From the NCBI GenBank assembly GCA_038316335.1, contig JBBQAM010000058.1, positions 1 through 23,991 of the forward strand: 23,991 nt of DNA, read 5' to 3'. The DNA comes from JALHST01 sp038316335. Its GTDB lineage: Bacteria > Bacteroidota > Bacteroidia > Flavobacteriales > Flavobacteriaceae. A model generated the notes under the pieces. It was not told the DNA's origin. It worked only from the letters and a program-made list of their open reading frames with translations, and did no database searches. A program made the translations under genes and the position numbers. Position 1 is the stretch's first letter, and the number at the start of each line of letters is the position of its first letter. Shown piece after piece: positions 17,601 through 23,991 of the stretch.

Positions 17601-17981
17601 TATAAGGCCGCTTCCCAAAATTGCAATGCACTTGCTGTTGGTGAGGGTATCTTCTTTATCGATTAGTTTGCGGGTCAGGTTCGTAATGGTCCAGAAAAGA
17701 AAGAGGATCGTAAAAGCGCTTGAGACTCCTGAAACATAATTCACCATTCGGGCTATTTGATCTGGCGCCAGGGCGAACATGGCGAAAAAGGCTCCGATCA
17801 TTTGCAGTAAAGGGGCCCCTGGGGGATGGCCTACCTGTAATTTGGCGGATGTGGATATGTATTCGCCAGCATCCCAAAAACTGCTTGTAGGTTCGACCGT
17901 AATCATATAGGTAATCAGGGCAATAAAAAATGCGACCCAGCCAAGGAGGGTGTCCCATTTCTCGAAGTTCTTTAAAAACAT
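14619..17981 (-). CDS. DUF2723 (TMEM260-like) membrane protein, probable GT-C glycosyltransferase
   Basis: 1120 residues. The N-terminal third to half is polytopic, with many hydrophobic segments. Its first extracytoplasmic loop carries FWDAGEY (D37, E40) followed by LQVGHPPGAPL, the hallmark of DUF2723 and reminiscent of the acidic catalytic loop of GT-C glycosyltransferases. A further membrane block lies at roughly 540-660. The C-terminal part is soluble, with helical repeat-like sequence (about 900-1080) and an acidic Pro-containing tail. The eukaryotic relative TMEM260 is a protein O-mannosyltransferase. By inference this enzyme moves a lipid-linked sugar onto exported proteins in the periplasm, in line with the general O-glycosylation known in Bacteroidota. 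Donor and acceptors are unknown. It appears monocistronic, with tRNA-Gln upstream on the other strand. Confidence 0.88.
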   Translation of the reverse strand: MFLKNFEKWDTLLGWVAFFIALITYMITVEPTSSFWDAGEYISTSAKLQVGHPPGAPLLQMIGAFFAMFALAPDQIARMVNYVSGVSSAFTILFLFWTITNLTRKLIDKEDTLTNSKCIAILGSGLIGSLAFAFTDSFWFNAVETEVYAMASFIMALLLWLGLKWTDNLDDPRSDRWLILIFYIVGLTFGIQFMGFLAIPSIGLLYYFKTYKTTTVKNFLIANIAVIGILMLVYKFSLTYVLKVFGWGEVFFINSIGLPFNSGSIIIGLLFVAAFYFSLRYTRKNNFKTANTIVLGLMFLLFGFSSWVMLPIRANANVIINENNPSDARSLLAYYNREQYPGVDSPVYGTYYSDMFAPAGEDTDEKPKYEKDETLGKYIIVNHYKNAQQGPNPNHQGLLPRMWSTQNAENYMRYFGPLDFKMKQSSEELRKAVDQVKTGFANGEIDAEQYISFLKRFGEYLEVQPPSLWQNIKYMFEFQFGYMYWRYFMWNYVGKQNDVQGRYNDNGNWLSGINFIDSMRLGSQENLPSDIKNNKARNTYYFLPLILGLIGLIFQVSKNPKQFWVLLIFFLFTGIAIQFYTNPAIFQPRERDYSLVGSFYIFAIWIGLGVYGLFDEFKKWVTPKVLAPAVTLICLLAVPSVMAYQNWDDHDRANRYTTRASAKAYLDSCQEDAGAILFTIGDNDTFPLWYAQEIEKYRTDVRIVCTSLFETDWYVDQMKRKAYESDPIPSQIAHDRYRWGSRDVLYHQGITENRWPIKDFINWIDSDKPQTKLKHILQQQGADLSDYSDNTLNIVYYPTNKIRIPVNKQHVLESGLVKEKDSALILEYIDVDLPTNAITKKSMMMLDILANNDWKRPIYFSGGSFDDAEYIWMKDYLQLDGMAYKLVPIKTERKNSFDMGRIDADLMFDIIKKWEWGNSGSPDIYHDPQTRIQGISYRSNLARLMETLLKENKIEKAKEVINIAMENMPVAYFGFYTFVEPFVDGYYKVGETKNARDLFEKLKTIYQERLQYYEGIPLDAQYGKIDDIISDMEAYRRIIDILIDNNDREMAEKETLIFNEYIDKFSHFYKDEGTVNPALNADPDIEDTLPIIDTVANDAIKVEEKGELEELKDTSLVPKN

Positions 17982-18102
17982 CTAATCTAAGGTTTATCGA
18001 ATGTGGCGAATTTACTAATTAAAAAAGATATGGGCAGCTAATTTTGATAAAGCTTTAACAGCATTGAAGTGGGGCCCCAATCGATTATTGTAACCAAAAA
18101 TG

Positions 18103-18133
18103 TTTGTGCAAACCAAACTTTGTTCTAAATTTG
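18103..18133 (+). promoter_or_regulatory. Promoter of tRNA-Gln
   Basis: TTTG at 18103-18106, exactly 19 bp, then TAAATTTG at 18126-18133: a full match to the Bacteroidota housekeeping-sigma consensus TTTG-N19-TAnnTTTG. Transcription should start near 18140, about 36 bases before the tRNA. Confidence 0.8.
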
Positions 18134-18175
18134 CACGCTCTTACGCCGAACTTGTTTCGGGATAGGGTGCGGTAT

Positions 18176-18247
18176 TGGCCTATGGTGTAATTGGTAACAC
18201 AGCTGGTTTTGGTCCAGTCGTTCTAGGTTCGAGTCCTAGTAGGCCAA
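18176..18247 (+). tRNA. tRNA-Gln (anticodon TTG)
   Basis: 72 bases folding as a full cloverleaf. The acceptor stem TGGCCTA (18176-18182) pairs with TAGGCCA (18240-18246), discriminator A. The D-arm contains GTAATTGGTAAC, and the anticodon loop TTTTGGT between CTGG and CCAG reads TTG for the codon CAA. The T-arm is CTAGG-TTCGAGT-CCTAG. The first pair is U1-A72, a weak pair typical of bacterial tRNA-Gln. The 3' CCA is not encoded (CAA follows the discriminator) and must be added by an enzyme. Confidence 0.97.
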
Positions 18248-18259
18248 CAAATTAAAATG

Positions 18260-18289
18260 ATCTCAGTAATTTTACTGGGATTTTTTTTT
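18260..18289 (+). terminator. Rho-independent terminator after tRNA-Gln
   Basis: ATCTCAGTA (18260-18268) pairs with TACTGGGAT (18273-18281) over nine pairs including one G-T, with a four-base loop, followed by eight T (18282-18289). A good intrinsic terminator just past the tRNA. Confidence 0.85.
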
Positions 18290-18667
18290 GCCTTTAAATT
18301 AGGTGGGATACCACAAATACATACAGCGCTGTGACCCTTGTGTTGACTGTAAATGATAGTTCGTCAAAATATAGTTGCGGCCAAACATTTTTAAGCCATT
18401 AGGCCGATTAGGGCAATGGTGGCGGAATAGGGGAGGGAATCCAAGGATGAATACCCAATTCTAAAGCTGTGGTTCTATAACAGATTCTTTGGTCACAGGT
18501 ATGACTCAAAAGCGTACATATTCTGGAAAATGGGATTTACAAGGATTATAATGACATTATGGGGAATTCTCGCAACGTTTCTTTATAGCGGCTAGTTCGT
18601 TGCTAAAGACGAGGTCTTGCCAATCACTAGTAAATTTAAGATTAGGGAAAGATGGGAAGCTAAACCC
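18290..18667. other. Mostly non-coding gap with a broken small gene
   Basis: 378 bp between the tRNA terminator and the end of the cation transporter gene. Apart from the frameshifted small membrane-protein frame at 18431-18595 (listed separately) I see no gene, RNA or mobile-element end here. Confidence 0.5.
18431..18595 (+). pseudogene. Frameshifted small membrane-protein gene
   Basis: A 54-codon stop-free frame reads very much like protein: LKLWFYNRFFGHRYDSKAY, then IFWKMGFTRIIMTLWGILA, ending FLYSG and TAG 18593-18595. It has a basic aromatic N-terminal part and one hydrophobic helix, as in small inner-membrane proteins. The frame has no usable start near its beginning. However, ATG 18447, preceded by a purine-rich AGGGA, lies one frame off. 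One extra C in the CCC run at 18455-18457 would give M-N-T-P-I-L-K-L-W-F-Y and join start to body. Either the gene is broken by a one-base deletion or the assembly lacks a base. The family is not recognised. Confidence 0.45.
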
Positions 18668-19576
18668 TTACAAAACAGCATCTGTCATATGAATGTAGAC
18701 TTCACCTACTTTTGGGCAGTTTACCTTGATTTCTGTGCGAATTTCATTGATCAGATTTTCTGCCGAAATCAAGTCAAGTCCGTCAATCACTTTCAATTCC
18801 ACAACAACCAATATGTTGTCAGGGCCGAAATGTACGGTCTTTGGAAATTGATAGGATGCAATATTTTTATTTTGTTTCAATATGTCCTCGATTTTCCCCA
18901 AGGTTTTGATATTGGCACTTTCCCCCAACAACAATCCTTTCGTCTCTTTCGCAAGGAAAATGGCCACTAGGAAAAGCAATGTTCCGATAAGCAAGGAAGC
19001 CATTCCATCTAAATACGGGTTCTCTAATTTTATTGAGAGATAAACTCCCAACAAAGCAATGACCAAGCCCATTAGGGCTGCCGAATCTTCAATTACCACA
19101 GCAAAATTAGCGGGGTCCTTACTCTTAATGATATTTGCAACCAACCTCCCGGAAGCATGCGATTTGTTGAACTGTCGCACCGCAATAATTAACGAAATAC
19201 CCTCAAAAAGTATGGCGACCCCCAATACTGAATAGTTCCAAACAGGGTCTTCAATGATTTGGGGATCTTGCAGTGTGTGAAAGCCTTCATAGATGGCGAA
19301 TCCGCCACCCAATGAAAATATAAGGATACTGACCACAAAACTCCAAAAGTAGATTTCCATGCCATAGCCAAAAGGATGTTTTTTATCAGCAGTTTGGACA
19401 GACCGTTTAAGGCCCAATAAGAGCAATAATCCATTACCGGTATCGATGGCTGAATGGATACCTTCAGCGAACATAGCTGAACTCCCCGTGAAAAAGGCAG
19501 CAATAAATTTGCTGATGGCTATCAGTATATTCGCTGAAATAGCGCCATAAATCGAAACTTTAGAGGTACCTGACAT
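18668..19576 (-). CDS. Cation diffusion facilitator (CDF) transporter
   Basis: 302 residues, typical CDF length, with six hydrophobic segments and a C-terminal cytoplasmic domain of about 90 residues ending HMTDAVL. The transmembrane-2 metal site HSAID (H41, D45) is present. The HPFGYGMEIYFWS loop and the fifth-segment sequence VVIEDSAALMG (D164 preceded by Glu) resemble the ZnT9-like branch, where the second HxxxD is changed. The family exports Zn2+ or similar divalent ions from the cytoplasm using the proton gradient; the metal here is not certain. It stands alone between decayed stretches, looks intact, and has no adjacent metal-responsive regulator. Confidence 0.92.
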   Translation of the reverse strand: MSGTSKVSIYGAISANILIAISKFIAAFFTGSSAMFAEGIHSAIDTGNGLLLLLGLKRSVQTADKKHPFGYGMEIYFWSFVVSILIFSLGGGFAIYEGFHTLQDPQIIEDPVWNYSVLGVAILFEGISLIIAVRQFNKSHASGRLVANIIKSKDPANFAVVIEDSAALMGLVIALLGVYLSIKLENPYLDGMASLLIGTLLFLVAIFLAKETKGLLLGESANIKTLGKIEDILKQNKNIASYQFPKTVHFGPDNILVVVELKVIDGLDLISAENLINEIRTEIKVNCPKVGEVYIHMTDAVL

Positions 19577-19919
19577 ATAGTTTTACCGTTGAAGGATTAA
19601 ATTATGTGTATTTTCTTGAGAATAATCTTAAATTAGGCTTTAATAATGAATTTTACTAGGTTACCCAAAATCATTCAAAGGCAATCACGACATAGTAAAG
19701 TCTTTGATAAATTGATGTGTATATAACATTTCCCAGTTTATGAATTTTACTGAATTCCCAAAGACCTAAAAATCATTTGGGATTCCTGGGAAGAGGTCCT
19801 TGACTTTCTAACGAAGAAGTTGACGATTCAATAAATCTTTAAATTAATAGGACGAACTCAGGACTGGGGGTCATATTATCCCTGTCATCTACAAGCGGTT
19901 TCATACTTTGATAAAATAG
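19577..19919. other. AT-rich gap without a recognisable gene
   Basis: 343 bp. A short open frame at 19754-19834 (about 26 residues, amphipathic, containing IIWDSWEEVLDFLTKK) is the only protein-like piece and has no start. No repeats, insertion-sequence ends or clear promoter were found. It may be eroded sequence of the SusD gene or of another lost gene. Confidence 0.4.
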
Positions 19920-20213
19920 GGACTTCAGTTGATTGAACCCTATCCAAATTTTTCAGATCAAAATTATGCTAGGAAGGCAGTAAGGCTGTAACGGCGCTTA
20001 GAGTTGGCAATGGAAGGACATAGGTTGTTCGATATAAGAAGATGGGATGATGGAATAGACATTATGAACGATTACTTTATAAATGAAGCGCGCGCCATTC
20101 CAAATTTCGGGAATAAAGTAGGCACGTACAATTCAAAAAATGATTTGCTCCCCATTCCCTTGACCGCCATTGATCTTCGTGGAGGGGTTCTGAAACTGAA
20201 CCCTGGTTTTTAG
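19920..20213 (+). pseudogene. SusD/RagB C-terminal relic
   Basis: The frame running from 19920 to TAG 20211-20213 encodes the last roughly 97 residues of a SusD-family lipoprotein. EPYPNFSDQNYARKAVRL precedes an in-frame TAA at 19989-19991, followed by RRLELAMEGHRLFDIRRWDD and the terminal KNDLLPIPLTAIDL...LNPGF. The motif E-R-R-x-E-L-A-M-E-G-H-R-x-F-D-x-R-R-W is a family hallmark, and the TAA sits exactly where Glu (GAA) is expected. About 400 upstream residues and the partner SusC are missing. SusD proteins bind glycans at the cell surface next to a SusC transporter. This copy is non-functional. It may be the remnant of a utilisation locus that also included the haem protein downstream. Confidence 0.85.
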
Positions 20214-20258
20214 GATTTTAGTTTTATTAATTAGTATTTATTTGAAAGCTAACTTATT

Positions 20259-23246
20259 ATGAATATAACTACTATCCAGTTCAAAAATCACCTTTGTATT
20301 TTAACTTTTGCAGCCCTGCTAACTAGTTGTCAGTCCAAAATTGACGAACTGCCCGAGGGTTTTGAGATCAATCCTGATTTTAATTTGGTATTAGTGGCCT
20401 CCGAACCTTTGGTTTTTGATCCTGTGGATATGCAATTTGATGAGGAAGGGCGGAGCTATGTGCTCGAGATGCCTGGATACCCTTTAGGAGATATTGAAAG
20501 TCGATTGGTGGAATTAATCGATTCAAACAATGACGGAGTTTACGATAAGCGACAGCTTATGGATGACAAACTTGGTCCAGCCAGCTCTTTTATACCATAT
20601 AAAAAGGGATTTTTGGTAGCTTCTCCGCCGTATCTTCTTTGGGTCGGGGATACCGATAATGATGGCAAGATCGATAAAAAGGAAACAATTTTGGCCGGAT
20701 TCAGTAGTGGGAACCTTCAGCACAATTATAATGGCCTCGCCTATGGAATAGATAATTGGATCTATGCTGAAAATGGAGGAAATTCTGGCAAGCCATTTTT
20801 TAAAGATCGTCCTGAAGATGCAAAGGATTTTCGAGAAACTGATCTAAAGTTCAATTTGGGAAAGGAACTCCTGGCGCCGGTAGGACAATCTTCCCAAGGA
20901 TTTAAATTAACATTTGACGACTGGGGGGATATGTTCGAAACCAATAATACCCAGCATATATTCAACTTGGTATTCGAGGACCGCTATTTGGATAACCTTC
21001 CAGTTTCCCCACCATATGCACTGAGCAATATAAGTGACCATGAGGAAAATGGTCTTGCACGGATCTATCCGATAGGAGAACAGGAAACTAGGATGAACCA
21101 TCCGGAGCAGTCAGGTTATTTCTCCGGTGCGTGTGGTATAACACACTATGGGGGAGGAGTGTTCCCTAAGGGTTTCAACAACGTCATTTTGGTAGCTGAC
21201 TGTGTCCTGAACTTAGTACACCTCGATGTATTATCGCCCCAAGGAAGTTCCTTTAAAGCTTCGAGAATGCGGGAAAAAGTTGAATTTTTGGCTTCCAAGG
21301 ATCGTTCGTTCCGACCAGTAAACATGTCTGTAGGTCCAGATGGAGCCTTGTTTGTTATAGACATGCATCGCAAGGTTATTGAACATCCTGAATGGATTCC
21401 CGATGAATTGGAGGCCAAAATGGACTTAAATGCCGGTAAGGATGAAGGACGTATATTCAAAATTATACCGAAGACGAATTGGTCGCCCGTTAATACTAAA
21501 TTGAAAGCCGACGATGCTGAGAGCTTGACCCAAGCATTGGGTAGCCCTAACCAATGGACAAGAAATACGGCGCAAAGATTATTGGTCACCAATAAGATGG
21601 TGGCAGCCGTACCTTTCCTAAACGATCAACTAAATGATGAGAAAAATCCGTTGGCCCGGTTACATAGTTTATGGACGTTGGAGGGCCTAGGCAAGTTGGA
21701 GCAGGCTGAACTGGTAAAAGCCCTGCAAGATCCCTCATCGGGAGTTCGGACAAATGGGATCATCATAGCGGAATTGCATCAAGTTACCGAAAACGGACTG
21801 ATTGACAATATAATTACTTTGACTAACGATTCGAATGAAAGGGTACGTATGCAAGCCGCACTAACACTAAGTACCCTGAGCCCTGAGAATTATGGTAAAT
21901 ATGAGACTGCAATAGGGGAAGCCATGTTGACAATGATGACGTACGCCTCAAACGACATTTGGTCCACCGAAGCCATTGCGGCGGCGTTAAAGCAGCAGGC
22001 ACTTCCGTTTTCAACAGCCCTCATTAAATCAGAAAAAGGGAATCCAAAACCGATAGATCTTAATATTTTATCGATTTTGACTAAAAAAATAGGTAAATCT
22101 AGAAATGTGAAGGATTTATTGGAAGTCATTGGTGCAATAGGTAATGAAAAACTCAAAAGCGATTTAAGCGCAAAGCTTTTGGAAGCATTGGCCAATGGAT
22201 GGGAAGAAGGTTCAGATGACGAACCGAGCCCATTGGAAGTCCGGAATATGGCAACCGCTATCGGGATTCTCGAAACAGACGGCGATGTGATCTTAATTAG
22301 GGCGACGGGGCATCTACGCAGAGCCATTGGGCTTCCTGCATCTGACAAAATTAAGGGTCTAATGAAATCTGCGTCAAAATTGGTCCTTGACCAGAACCTG
22401 CCTACGGAACAGCGCATGGAACAATTGAAGCTGCTAGCACTCGAAGATTTTGATAGTAGGAAAGATGTTCTATATAAGTTATTGGACAACACGCAGCCCC
22501 TTTCACTCCAAAAAGTATCTCTTTCGCAATTGGGCGATATTAGTAGCCCAAGTGTTGGTAAGAGACTCCTAGAACTTTGGCCCGGTCTGGGGCCGGAAGC
22601 CAGACGAACAGCAACCGACATATTGTTGTATAAATCCTTTAACCATAATCAATTATTGACAGCCATGGAAGAAAAGAAGGTAACCCTTGGGGAATTCAAT
22701 CTAGATCTTGAAAGACTTAGGGTTCTATTATATTCGGATGACGAAAATATAAGAAAAAGGGCCAAAGCATTGTTCTCGGATGTTGGCGTTGTCGAAAGAA
22801 AGGATGCCATCGAGAAAATGCGACCGGCCCTGTCTATGCCTGGCGATACCAATGCCGGTGGTGAAGTTTTTAAGGTCAACTGCGCCCAATGCCATAAATA
22901 TGGCGAAATTGGAAATAATGTAGGACCAATATTAACGGAAGTAAGCAGAAAAAGCAAGGAATCGCTGTTGCAGGATATATTGGATCCAAATGCAGCAGTA
23001 AATACCCAATATTTAAGTTATCAGGTCCAGACTAGGGATGGAAGTATAATGACCGGTCTAATCTTTCATGAAACTGATGATGAAATCGGGCTTCGAATGA
23101 TAGGTGGCACTGAAAAAATAATACCCAAATCCAGTATTGAAAAAATCTCATCGCTGGGAAAATCACTAATGTTCGAAGGATTTGAAGGCAATTTAAGCCT
23201 ACAGGAAATGGCCGATTTATTAACCTTTCTACAATCGTCAGAATGA
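20259..23246 (+). CDS. PVC-type haem-binding CxxCH lipoprotein with propeller and HEAT repeats
   Basis: 995 residues from ATG 20259. The signal peptide ends in lipobox LLTSC with lipidated Cys 24. A beta-propeller of the membrane-bound dehydrogenase type covers about 35-410, with two Ca-binding-like loops (DSNNDG at 88-93, DTDNDG at 131-136) and SVGPDGALFVIDMHR near its end. HEAT-like helical repeats fill about 425-850. A C-terminal c-type cytochrome domain holds CAQCH (C875, C878, H879) and a likely distal Met in SLMFEGFEG (M971). The family, first noted in Planctomycetes and Verrucomicrobia, is thought to oxidise sugars or sugar-derived compounds and pass electrons to the haem; the substrate here is unknown. 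It would sit in the cell envelope. It lies 45 bp after the SusD relic and looks fully intact, unlike its neighbours. Confidence 0.9.
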   Translation: MNITTIQFKNHLCILTFAALLTSCQSKIDELPEGFEINPDFNLVLVASEPLVFDPVDMQFDEEGRSYVLEMPGYPLGDIESRLVELIDSNNDGVYDKRQLMDDKLGPASSFIPYKKGFLVASPPYLLWVGDTDNDGKIDKKETILAGFSSGNLQHNYNGLAYGIDNWIYAENGGNSGKPFFKDRPEDAKDFRETDLKFNLGKELLAPVGQSSQGFKLTFDDWGDMFETNNTQHIFNLVFEDRYLDNLPVSPPYALSNISDHEENGLARIYPIGEQETRMNHPEQSGYFSGACGITHYGGGVFPKGFNNVILVADCVLNLVHLDVLSPQGSSFKASRMREKVEFLASKDRSFRPVNMSVGPDGALFVIDMHRKVIEHPEWIPDELEAKMDLNAGKDEGRIFKIIPKTNWSPVNTKLKADDAESLTQALGSPNQWTRNTAQRLLVTNKMVAAVPFLNDQLNDEKNPLARLHSLWTLEGLGKLEQAELVKALQDPSSGVRTNGIIIAELHQVTENGLIDNIITLTNDSNERVRMQAALTLSTLSPENYGKYETAIGEAMLTMMTYASNDIWSTEAIAAALKQQALPFSTALIKSEKGNPKPIDLNILSILTKKIGKSRNVKDLLEVIGAIGNEKLKSDLSAKLLEALANGWEEGSDDEPSPLEVRNMATAIGILETDGDVILIRATGHLRRAIGLPASDKIKGLMKSASKLVLDQNLPTEQRMEQLKLLALEDFDSRKDVLYKLLDNTQPLSLQKVSLSQLGDISSPSVGKRLLELWPGLGPEARRTATDILLYKSFNHNQLLTAMEEKKVTLGEFNLDLERLRVLLYSDDENIRKRAKALFSDVGVVERKDAIEKMRPALSMPGDTNAGGEVFKVNCAQCHKYGEIGNNVGPILTEVSRKSKESLLQDILDPNAAVNTQYLSYQVQTRDGSIMTGLIFHETDDEIGLRMIGGTEKIIPKSSIEKISSLGKSLMFEGFEGNLSLQEMADLLTFLQSSE

Positions 23247-23326
23247 AACCAATTTTAATATTTTTAAGGTATATGATTGTGAGGTATTAATCCAATGATT
23301 TTTAATAACTTAAATAACCATAATAA

Positions 23327-23763
23327 AATGAAGAATATCAGGCTATTCCGGAATTGGAAGTAGTTGAAAAGCTTGGTAAAAAAATATCCCTAAATCTTTG
23401 CTTAAGTTCTCATACTAATGGGGAGGAGAAGTGCAAGAATATAGTCCGGATCTTACAACAGTTAGAAGTTGGATGCCGGAAAGACTTATTTCACTTAGTC
23501 TTGACCCCGGTTTATCAATTACAATTGGTTATGATTTTTGGAACGTGGAATTAAAGAATGGTGATGTAGAATATGGTATGATTTCATCCGAAACCCCGGC
23601 TATCGCGACACTAAACGATCCTGGTATCACAGAAACAGTATTTAGTCGCAATTTAATTAAAACTTTGACAGCTCTAAACACGTCTGCCATACCTAGCGGA
23701 ATGGAACAACAATTTACAAAACAGGAAATGACTGATGTTATTGGCTATTTAAAATCCAGGTAA
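23327..23763 (+). pseudogene. Broken c-type haem domain, paralog of the preceding C-terminus
   Basis: Two frames together rebuild a cytochrome-like domain. The first frame (from 23327) reads AIPELEVVEKLGKKI, then LCLSSHTNGEE. The second frame, from about 23431 to TAA 23761-23763, reads QEYSPDLTTV, RLISLSLDPGLSI, GYDFWNVELKNGDVEYGMI and IPSGMEQQFTKQEMTDVIGYL. This matches, element by element, the end of the preceding protein (GPILTEVS, SLLQDILDPNAAV, YQVQTRDGSIMTGLI, LMFEGFEGNLSLQEMADLLTFL). The haem motif has become C-L-S-S-H: Ser TCT at 23408-23410 where Cys TGT is expected. A frameshift lies near 23420-23431. So both haem attachment and frame are lost. GTG 23431 could start a 110-residue protein, but that would lack haem and a signal peptide. 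Confidence 0.75.
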
Positions 23764-23798
23764 ATCAAAATATTCTTTTAATTTAAAATTTATACGAA

Positions 23799-23991
23799 AT
23801 GAAAATTTTATTAATTCTTGTCGCAATTCTTTTCGCTTTTTCCTTTAATGACTTGTCAGCAAAAAATATGCCGACGGCTCTGCATATTATTGCCTTTGGG
23901 GCCCACCCAGATGATGTTGAATTGAAGACTGGGGTGCAACAGGCCCCCTGTTCGATTTTTCGGAAACCTGGCAACTGGTCATCAATACCAG
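23799..23991 (+). CDS. PIG-L deacetylase, 5' end, possibly disrupted
   Basis: It starts at ATG 23799 with a Sec signal peptide (MKILLILVAILFAFSF...LSA) and reaches the right edge. HIIAFGAHPDDVELKTG is the metal-binding start of LmbE/PIG-L N-acetylglucosaminyl deacetylases: His-Pro-Asp-Asp holds Zn2+. These enzymes remove N-acetyl groups from sugars. The family normally continues with a second Gly and an Ala-rich helix. Here the frame reads VQQAPCSIFRKPGNW, which does not fit, and from 23933 a different frame reads GATGPLFDFSETWQL. The gene may therefore be frameshifted or joined to foreign sequence a few bases after 23930. Only the first 64 codons are visible, so whether it is broken is an inference. 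Confidence 0.6.
   Translation, partial: MKILLILVAILFAFSFNDLSAKNMPTALHIIAFGAHPDDVELKTGVQQAPCSIFRKPGNWSSIP

Noticed and set aside
18617..18970. 117-codon plus-strand frame over the end of the cation transporter gene
   Set aside because: Opposite strand of conserved CDF coding sequence, no recognisable motif.
19754..19834. Short amphipathic frame in the gap before the SusD relic
   Set aside because: Only about 26 codons, no start codon, no leader, no recognisable family.
21890..22621. 243-codon open frame on the minus strand
   Set aside because: It lies fully opposite the well-supported haem/HEAT gene, is rich in Ser and Arg as antisense frames often are, and shows no domain or start signal.
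23431..23763. Stand-alone 110-residue gene from GTG
   Set aside because: Its sequence is the second half of a haem domain whose first half lies in another frame just upstream, so a broken gene is the simpler reading.
1..23991. CRISPR array, insertion sequence, integrase or phage genes
   Set aside because: No regularly spaced repeats, transposase or integrase motifs, or terminal inverted repeats were seen on either strand.

Overview
The window looks like the chromosome of a marine-type member of the Flavobacteriaceae (Bacteroidota). The pointers are a type IX secretion (T9SS) sorting domain, DUF4249 lipoproteins beside a TonB-dependent receptor, a SusD remnant, DUF5916 and DUF2723 proteins, a flavobacterial-type glycosylasparaginase, and promoters matching the Bacteroidota consensus (TTTG, 19 bp, TAnnTTTG). 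I do not assign a genus.

Layout. (1) 2-1411: the 3' end of a DUF5916 outer-membrane barrel protein. (2) 1689-7729: a four-gene plus-strand cluster of three tandem paralogous DUF4249 lipoproteins followed by a TonB-dependent receptor. This is probably one outer-membrane uptake operon with unknown substrate and is the most interesting intact system here. (3) 7740-12020: minus-strand genes for a small T9SS-sorted protein consisting only of the sorting domain, DNA polymerase I, and a Tat-exported glycosylasparaginase. (4) 12062-14457: plus-strand cutC, a membrane-anchored metallophosphoesterase, and a thioredoxin-fold protein that has lost its CXXC site. (5) 14619-17981: a large minus-strand DUF2723 membrane protein, a probable glycosyltransferase. 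(6) 18103-18289: tRNA-Gln(TTG) with a clear promoter and a terminator. (7) 18290-23991: an AT-richer, partly decayed region. It holds a frameshifted small membrane-protein gene, an intact cation diffusion facilitator, a SusD C-terminal relic with an internal stop, an intact PVC-type haem/HEAT lipoprotein, a second haem-domain relic (frameshifted, haem motif lost), and the start of a PIG-L deacetylase that departs from its family right after the metal motif.

How the parts relate. The DUF4249/receptor cluster would act together at the outer membrane: the receptor moves a ligand using TonB energy, and the three lipoproteins probably serve as binding or lid partners with related but diverged specificities. 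The right end resembles the wreck of a glycan-utilisation locus (SusD, c-type haem dehydrogenase-like lipoproteins, PIG-L deacetylase) in which only the large haem protein still looks whole. No CRISPR array, integrase, transposase or phage gene was seen.
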